This document shows, in pieces, positions 57,447 through 64,000 of a stretch of 64,000 bases of DNA (position 1 is the first letter of the stretch; every line of letters begins with the position of its first letter). Both the position numbers and the translations under genes were made by a program. Origin of the DNA: Xenopus tropicalis (Eukaryota > Chordata > Amphibia > Anura > Pipidae); the NCBI RefSeq assembly GCF_000004195.4, contig NC_030681.2, forward strand, positions 28,472,982 through 28,536,981, read 5' to 3'. The notes beneath the pieces were generated by a model, which searched no databases, was not told the origin of the DNA, and was given only the letters and a program-made list of their open reading frames with translations.

Positions 57447-60088
57447 GTTGGGGGTCAATGGAACAAGGTTAAGGGGAAATAGGCAGTGTTTACAGTGGTA
57501 GTCAGCAAGAGAGGGAGAGGTAGAGATGGATAACCTAGCACTGGAGCTCCCCTGTGGCCTGCCAACCAGCAATACCCATCAAAATGATCAAGCAGTTGAT
57601 AAGACTGTCCCTGCATATCCTAAAATTCATCCTGTTCTTCCTCTATCTCACTTTATTTCCCTCACTTATTTTCTCCTTCTGCCCAGATCTAATCTTGATA
57701 GTGCAGTATTCGTTACAGGAAATACATAGGCCTGCCCAAACAAAACTTCATGTGCAACCCATCTCTGGAGTCCGATCAGCATTTCCCAAGTGTCGACGCA
57801 CTTTGTGCCGGCCATCAATCACTGTCCTGCTCCATGGCCTTGTTGTTGTTGTTGTTATTTCGGAAGCTATTGTTGCAGAAGCGCCGTGCTGGAATCAGCT
57901 GGGGGACGCACAGAAAAAAAACAGAAATTCCTTATTGAAGTGAGAAATATCTCTAAACAGTGGCCGGCTTCCTGGGGGCACAAAAAGCTGAACACCTGTG
58001 AGCTTTCTCAGAGAAATTGGATCCCAGCTCTGTTATCAGGCATCTCAGAGGACTGTCAGTGACAGGCAAAGGTCAGGGCAACAGATGGGCAGAAAAATTA
58101 AACTGGTGTCATCTACAATAAAATGGTGTGTACGCCATAATGATAAAAGGAAACTGCCAATTGCCAGTGGCAGTGATTAGAATAGCAGTGATTAGGATAG
58201 CTGTAGGGAAAAGACTGGGCGATATGCGATAGCTTGGCTAAACGACTGAGCTAATATTTTAGACAAGTTACCCATCTAAAAGAGGGACCTAAACTACCTG
58301 CTGGCTAATAACAAGGACCGTCTGGCCACCCATTGAGCTAGGGCATGGTTTTCTGACATTTAGCTGCCACCAATTATCATTATTTATTGACAAAGCAGCA
58401 GCAAGTTTGGCAGCATTTTACAATAATTTATAAGGGGGTCATACATTCATTTAACAAACAATGGTTAGAAAATGAAAATAAAACAGGAGGCCCAGCTCAC
58501 AAGAGATTGCAATCTAAAGGGTGAAACCTTATGACTGTGTCTGCACAGCCTTGCTCTGCCTGATGCAAATACCCTGTGTCTGCTTATCTGCCATTTACAA
58601 TGGAATAATACCCCCCCCGGCCATGCCAGCAATCTACCAAGCACCGTCTATAAATTTGAATTAAAATGATTAATAAGAATGATTTAAGGTTGATAAAGCA
58701 CCCCCAATTACAATAACTTTGTACAATACAATTCCCTAGGAGTTCATATAAAGGAACCACATGGAATACTATTGACTTCTACTACACCTATAATACATTA
58801 ACTATATTAGTGAATTTATAGCTTCCTGTAAATAATAATGTTATTACAGTGCATTGTAATATAGTAAATAACGTAAATAAGGATGTCACAAACCTATACC
58901 AGCATTATTGCACAGCTTCGGCTATATCCATATTGCAAAGGAATAATGTACTAGGGATAGGGATACGGCGGGATGAGATCCATTGCATTACATTTGGTTT
59001 ATTATAATTCACACTATTTCCCAATAAACACAGAATAAACATCAGCAGTGCTTTCCTTAATGGTCTCTTTTGTATTGCATGACCTGTTTGAATGTATATA
59101 CACAGGACTTCCAACACAGGCCCTCTGGGTGTGTCTAGTTTATTCAGGCCCCTTTGTTTAAACAGACTTATTTACATATAAAATGATGTACCTCATTGAA
59201 AAATGTAAATAATTTAAAGAAGTCCCATCGTGATTATGTCACATGTATGAAGGTGTGCAATCTGCTGACTTTATATGGTACCAGAATGCCAAAGGTCTTC
59301 TGAGATCTCCACCTGGAGACCAAAGGGGTTCATACTGCACCCAGTAACCTCAAAGTCTGTACCCTGTATGTATTTAGTTCATTTTAATATCATGTAGTAT
59401 GAGATAAAAGTCTAATAGCCCTTCACTATACCAAGTGCCCTCCTTCATAGCCTAGAAATGCTCTTCTGTACAGAAACACTGTTGCTCTTGTCCTTTCTTG
59501 TTACACAGTACAGGGTTCTGTTACTGCATTAAATCTTAAACAAAGATGCAATCTTTTTAAAAACCTTGAAAAATAACATCCCACAGAGATTCTTACAACC
59601 GTGATCATGCTGCCAAGTAGCATAGAACAGTAGGACCCATGTGCCATCAACATGGTGTAGAGGCAGTGAATATTGTGAACGTATGGGTTCTTCAAGCACA
59701 AATGACATAAATTAATGAACAACAACAAGGCTTATTGCCAGCGAACTTGTATTTTCTGACTTACAGCACTTTTTTTCATGTAGCTATTGACTTCATTTGC
59801 TCATCAGAAATCCCATGGGAAGCCATTGCAGACCTGTAATGCACTCACTGTGGAAAAAAAAAATAGAAAACATGTCCATGGCTATAGAAGAAATTTACTA
59901 TCTAATGCCTGGTCTGGTCAGTCCTACACTTAATTTCATTTGATTCACTAGAAATTCTAGGAATTATTTAGGCTTTTCTGTAGGAACTACGTTTTACTTC
60001 TATCTTTTCCTATGCCAAATGATTGCCATTTTAATTGGATACCACAGAGATCACATGACAGAAGTGCTGGGAGCTACAAAATATATTA
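57447..60088. other. No gene recognised; decayed retroelement tail near 58375-58525
   Basis: 58375-58525 has TTATTTATTGACAAAGCAGC, TTTTACAATAATTTATAAGG and AGAGATTGCAATCTAAAGG, like the tail copy near 39725. Overlapping frames at 57526-58180 lack a recognisable domain. Confidence 0.4.
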
Positions 60089-60235
60089 GGGGGTTATGTA
60101 ATAAAAAGCACTAACTTTGCCCAGGAGCAGTAACCCATAGCAACCAATCAGCAGGTAGCATTTACTGGTCACCTGTTCAAAAGCAAACATTTTATTGGTT
60201 GCTATAGGTTACTGCTACTGGGGTATATGCCCTTA
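60089..60235. mobile_element. MITE of the GGGGGTTATGTAATAAA type, one end lost
   Basis: Starts GGGGGTTATGTAATAAAAAG; inverted pair CAGTAACCCATAGCAACCAA / TTGGTTGCTATAGGTTACTG. The expected mirror end is missing after about 60225. Confidence 0.65.
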
Positions 60236-60345
60236 ATATATTAATACTGGGTGAATGCAGAGTATTTCTAGTCTTTGTAAGAATTTTGTGATCACACCCT
60301 CATTGCACCTCTGCTTAATAATTGAAAGCAATGAAGTGTTTTGCA

Positions 60346-60558
60346 TTACGATATATACCCCACATACACAAACTTACATTTATTTGAATTAAATCTCATC
60401 TGCTTTTTAAAAACTGAAGCAGCAAGTCTATCCAGTTCCTCATGAAAAGTGAACTCATCTTGTTGCTCTACAAAGTTTTGTGTTGCCTGTTTTGTCACAC
60501 CCAAGCCAATATCAGCTGCCACTTTGCTATATTTGGCCATCATTTTTTCCCCAGTGTG
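60346..60558 (-). pseudogene. Protein-like open segment of unknown origin, possible exon or retroposed fragment
   Basis: The minus frame from an ATG-ATG at about 60543 encodes roughly 55-65 residues of ordinary, charged, protein-like composition (MMAKYSKVAADIGLGV and then a stretch with FTFHEELDRLAASVFKKQ), unlike the repeat-derived frames around it. It ends near AAAT/GTAAGT, which would be a good splice donor. I see no convincing acceptor on the 5' side. I cannot assign a family. It could be a real exon, a pseudogene fragment or chance. Confidence 0.25.
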
Positions 60559-61819
60559 AGAGCAAAATAAAGCAATAATGCAGCTGATTCTGATAGGACA
60601 TGAAAAACCTGATGGGTCAATGACTGAATTGGGACAGTCAGCAAAAGCCCTGCAGTGCTCCAGCCAAATGAAAGGCCAGACGGACAATTTTATATGTCAG
60701 ATTAGCCACAGCCAATTTATAACCATTCCTATAAACACAGTAATACAAAGGCATATTAAACATAATGTTCAAATATCCGCATAATACAAATTAATTTATG
60801 TACATGGGGCGGAATGATAATAATTGTATCTCTTCCTCTAATAAAACCCTTCCAGATAAGAATTTATGAGCACAAAAGCCCCCAGTAATACATGGTGTAA
60901 AGTGGCTGTGGTGCTTTTCATGGGCAGGAGATAGATTTTCATTCTTTATTTATAAGCACATAATTAAACTGGCTTGCACAACATTGGAACGAGCAGAGCA
61001 GCTTCCGTCTATCGCTCTCTCTTTAGCTGATACACAGTTGGTTGGAGATTCGTTTTGGAGGGGCTGGGGTTTTGCTGACTTTTAGCAAATGTTTGCAGGA
61101 ATAAAGATGTGCCGAGCAGATATTCTGCAGAGAATAGCAAGAAAGCATAAATCTAAGATGTGAGGCTTGGAGATTGTGTAGAACATTAACTTTTAAGCTG
61201 ATGTGTGTGATCCATGTCTTACAAAGTGCATCTATTGACAGAAATGGAGGTGCATTCATAATGGTTTAGCAGCACAAGTTACCATATGCTGTGTAGGCTG
61301 TCCCTGTGTCCCCCGAGACCTCCAGCACGTGCCTCTTCTGTCATCTTATCTGCTGCCGCCTTTCCTTTTGCTGTATCTTGCTTTTTGTCATTGTGCTGCA
61401 GAAAAGAAAGAAGACTTTTGTAGTCTCACAACTCTTTAACTGCCCAGGTTACTTTCTCCCAGGTTGAGTATTTATGATTGGGTTACAGCATTTTGGAGCA
61501 ATAACATGTTTTTTTCTGTATGCTGGAATATTTAAAAATAATTTCCTTACAGGAATCGGTAAATATCAATTTACCCTCTTTGAGCTCTAGCACACAGCTC
61601 CATAGCCATATAAAATTGCTTTGTCCTGGAGAAACTTTTCAGTGATGCGTGTATCCACATCTTTTTTTTCTCTATTTTTTTTTACATAAACTGAGTTTAT
61701 TTGCCAACTTATGAAATGGTTAAGAAAACAGAAGTAGCTTTGGGTATGTCTGTGTTGCTCTATGTTGTTGAAACAGGCATCATACATATGTAAGCTCTGC
61801 TATAGATGGACACATGGGG
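60559..61819. other. No gene recognised
   Basis: Noncoding, with no repeat ends identified. Confidence 0.4.
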
Positions 61820-62571
61820 CATACCTCCCAACGCTTCAAAAATGTAAAGAGGGACAAAAAGAAATGGCACGCGTAATGTGGCGAAATTTATTTGACCACG
61901 CCCATTTCTGTGACCACACTCCCTAAATACCACTCCCATTTTACAAAATTTGGCAGGTTATTTAAAGCTTGAACACATTTCTGGGGGTTTTGTTTTATGT
62001 GTTATTACAGTTTTCCTAAAAAAAAAAAAAGTGAAATTGCCCTTTAAGCTGCAAGTCTCCGTTCCCCCAAGAGACCTGTTTAGCTTATTTGTTAGAATTG
62101 TATCTAAGTGCAGGTGTACAGGGCCGGATTTGTCTTCAGAGCGCCCTTAGGCCGCCCCCGTTGATCGCCCCTCCCCGCCCGCCCAACGCGCAATCGAGCG
62201 GACGGCCGCTTGCATCCCCCACACCCCCCGCAAGCACGCATGCGCATACATTTAAAGTTCCATACGGAGCAGTGGGGAGAAGTTCCACTGCTCCGTATGG
62301 AAGAAACCTTTAAAAATTTTGTTGCGGCGGGGCGGCATGCCGCCCTAGGCCCGGGCCTTTTTGGCCTCTCCACAAATCCGGGCCTGCAGGTGTAGCTTGT
62401 TGAGTTTCTGGGCTCTCTGCCAAAAGCTACTTTTTGAATTGTTTGAGAAACATTGTATCTTATTTAGCGTTCAGTGGAGGAGATCAAATAGAAATGAAAG
62501 AATCCGGGACTGTGGGCTGAGCTGTCAAAATCGGAACTGTCCTGCAAAAATTGGGACAGTTGGGAGGTATG
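61820..62571. mobile_element. Second CATACCTCCCAAC element, split by a hAT-like MITE
   Basis: Starts CATACCTCCCAACGCTTCAA and ends GGGACAGTTGGGAGGTATG; CATGG-like words flank both sides. Shares AGAGGGACAAAAAG, the CCACGCCCA..TGTGACCA segment and the GGGACAGTTGGG end with 3433-4411. Interrupted at 62119-62386. Confidence 0.8.
62119..62386. mobile_element. Nested hAT-like MITE with perfect 8-bp duplication
   Basis: Ends CAGGGCCGGATTTGT and ACAAATCCGGGCCTG; flanked by CAGGTGTA at 62111-62118 and 62387-62394. Contains a foldback AGTTCCATACGGAGCAGTGG / CCACTGCTCCGTATGGAA. GC-rich; no transposase. Confidence 0.9.
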
Positions 62572-62610
62572 CATGGTGGGCATGGTGGGCAGGCAGAGCA
62601 GCATCTGAAT

Positions 62611-62917
62611 AGGGGCCCAAACCTTTTTTACCCATGAGCCACATTCAAATGTAGAAAAAAGTAATGGGCAAGTCACACAAGCATGCAATAAGTCCCTATG
62701 TGTTGTCCCGGAGGGTTGATATAGGCTGTGATTGGCTATTGAGTAGACCCATGTCTACAGAAGGCTCTTGTTGGCCATAAATCTGCCTTTATGCTTACAA
62801 AATTTGCCTCTAAGCCTAGAATGGAAAAATAAGCACCTGCTTTTAGGCCACTGCAAGCAACATTAAAGGGGTGGTGGGCACCATGTTCCCACAAGCCACT
62901 GGTTGGGGATCTCCACT
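62611..62917. mobile_element. hAT-like MITE, inverted and diverged copy of the 9440 family
   Basis: In reverse orientation: CCCATGAGCCACATTCAAAT, GCTGTGATTGGCTATT, AAATAAGCACCTGCTTTTAG, CCACTGGTTGGGGATCTCCA. No intact target duplication was seen. Confidence 0.7.
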
Positions 62918-64000
62918 CACAGATTTACAAATTATGGTGTGTTAGTGCACTTTGGCATTGCTTGTATGCAGGCAGGCAAATTGCCCACCACAGTCTAGCC
63001 TAAAGACAGAAGGGCTTATTTACAAAGCAGGATGCAGTGTACTTTGCATCAAGTAGGGACAGGGCTTGACTGCGCCTCCTGACACTTTTTATTGCAGCAA
63101 GTTTTAAGTGCAGACAGCAGCAATCCTGGGGGCACAAGTGCTCTCTTAGTGTCCTCTCTGGGGGACATAAATGACCCCTAAACTGTACACTGCTGCATAG
63201 TAAATAGTGTATGTCTTTTGAGGAGGGGGGTGCACACAAACATATCATTTTCTTTACACGTGAACCAATAACTATCGCTTCGCCTTCCAAATGCAAAACT
63301 TAGATCATGTGACCTTTTGCCTTCAGGAGACAATCATGAGCGAGAGGTGGTAAATTAGATATTGAGATGGGAGGCAATTCATTGGTTGCAGTAAGGCTCA
63401 GACAGGTTTAGAACTGCTGCTTTGGGTGCAGTACATTGAAGCCTGTGGCCCATGACTTCCATCATTCATCCATCTTATATATTTCCATGCTGTATAGCTA
63501 CATTCTCTTTAATTGTGATTCAGGTGCAGATTTTTTTTTTTTTTTTAACATCTATATAGTTAATACATATGTATGGGTATTCACTCAAATAGCAGTGGTA
63601 ATACCTTTTCGAAAGGAAGAGACTGAGACTCCCAGGGTAACTTCAGGTAGGTAATCACACGTGTTTAATTCACAGCAGGGTTTTCCACAATACAGGGTGC
63701 TTTTCAATTGTATACAGCACATGCAACAAACAAATTATCGTCTGTTCTTTGGACCCCAGAATAGACTGGTCCACTGTCACTATAACTGATTACCTCAAAA
63801 CCTGCTTTTTGACTCTATTAGAACAACCTAATCCAGGAAATATATAGGCACCCAACTTAGTCTTTTAGTGTAATTATTATTCTACTTTCCCAAACTGCTC
63901 CATCCCACTTCTTACTTTCTGGATAGAGAGCTTACTCCTCCCCTTTTTTCCACGGGTGATGACTGCTCAATCCCAACACCTGTAATGGGTTTTCCAGCCT
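62918..64000. other. No gene recognised; T run
   Basis: T run near 63532-63546. No repeat or gene is supported up to the window end. Confidence 0.4.

Noticed and set aside
57526..58180. Overlapping plus frames up to 129 codons
   Set aside because: Several frames are open at once, none has a recognisable motif, and no splice context supports a gene.

Overview
The window is vertebrate nuclear DNA and almost certainly comes from a frog of the genus Xenopus. It holds one intact protein gene in 64 kb, a FLRT3 orthologue on the minus strand. The rest is AT-rich noncoding sequence packed with short inverted-repeat elements (MITEs). These include T2-like elements with TTAA target duplications, Harbinger-like elements with TAA/TTA duplications and hAT-like elements with perfect 8-bp duplications. 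I recognise several of the repeat families as typical of Xenopus. X. tropicalis and X. laevis cannot be separated from this sequence alone.

FLRT3 is an adhesion and signalling receptor with a signal peptide, leucine-rich repeats, one fibronectin III domain, one membrane helix and a cytoplasmic tail. Its coding sequence is one uninterrupted exon (14146-16092, minus, 648 aa) with a clear splice acceptor at 16129/16130. Two upstream noncoding exons can be proposed from splice signals: exon 2 at 16839-17492 and exon 1 ending at 25412. A GC-box promoter (25688-25716) lies just upstream of exon 1. Next to it is a 68-bp cluster of two FoxH1-type and two SMAD-type motifs (25783-25850). The intron between exons 1 and 2 contains a perfect Sox-Oct composite motif (19614-19627). 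All of this fits a gene activated by Nodal/activin signalling in the early embryo, but it rests on motif reading only.

Layout: 1-12 kb, MITEs, a 32-bp minisatellite inside a T2-like element, and a composite element at 3.4-4.4 kb. 12.6-26 kb, FLRT3 with its proposed 3' UTR, introns and promoter, in which I recognise no complete MITE. 26.5-64 kb, dense repeats: four clear cases of one element inside another across the window (two of them at 46-49 kb, the others at 50-51 and 62 kb), minisatellites of 20, 41 and 28 bp, (CTAT)n tracts, LINE/SINE-type 3' tails, and long single-copy stretches with no gene I can support. In other vertebrates FLRT3 lies inside an intron of MACROD2 on the opposite strand. 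The long gene-free flanks fit that arrangement, but I found no MACROD2 exon here. There is no bacterial-type operon, CRISPR array, rRNA or tRNA that I can recognise.
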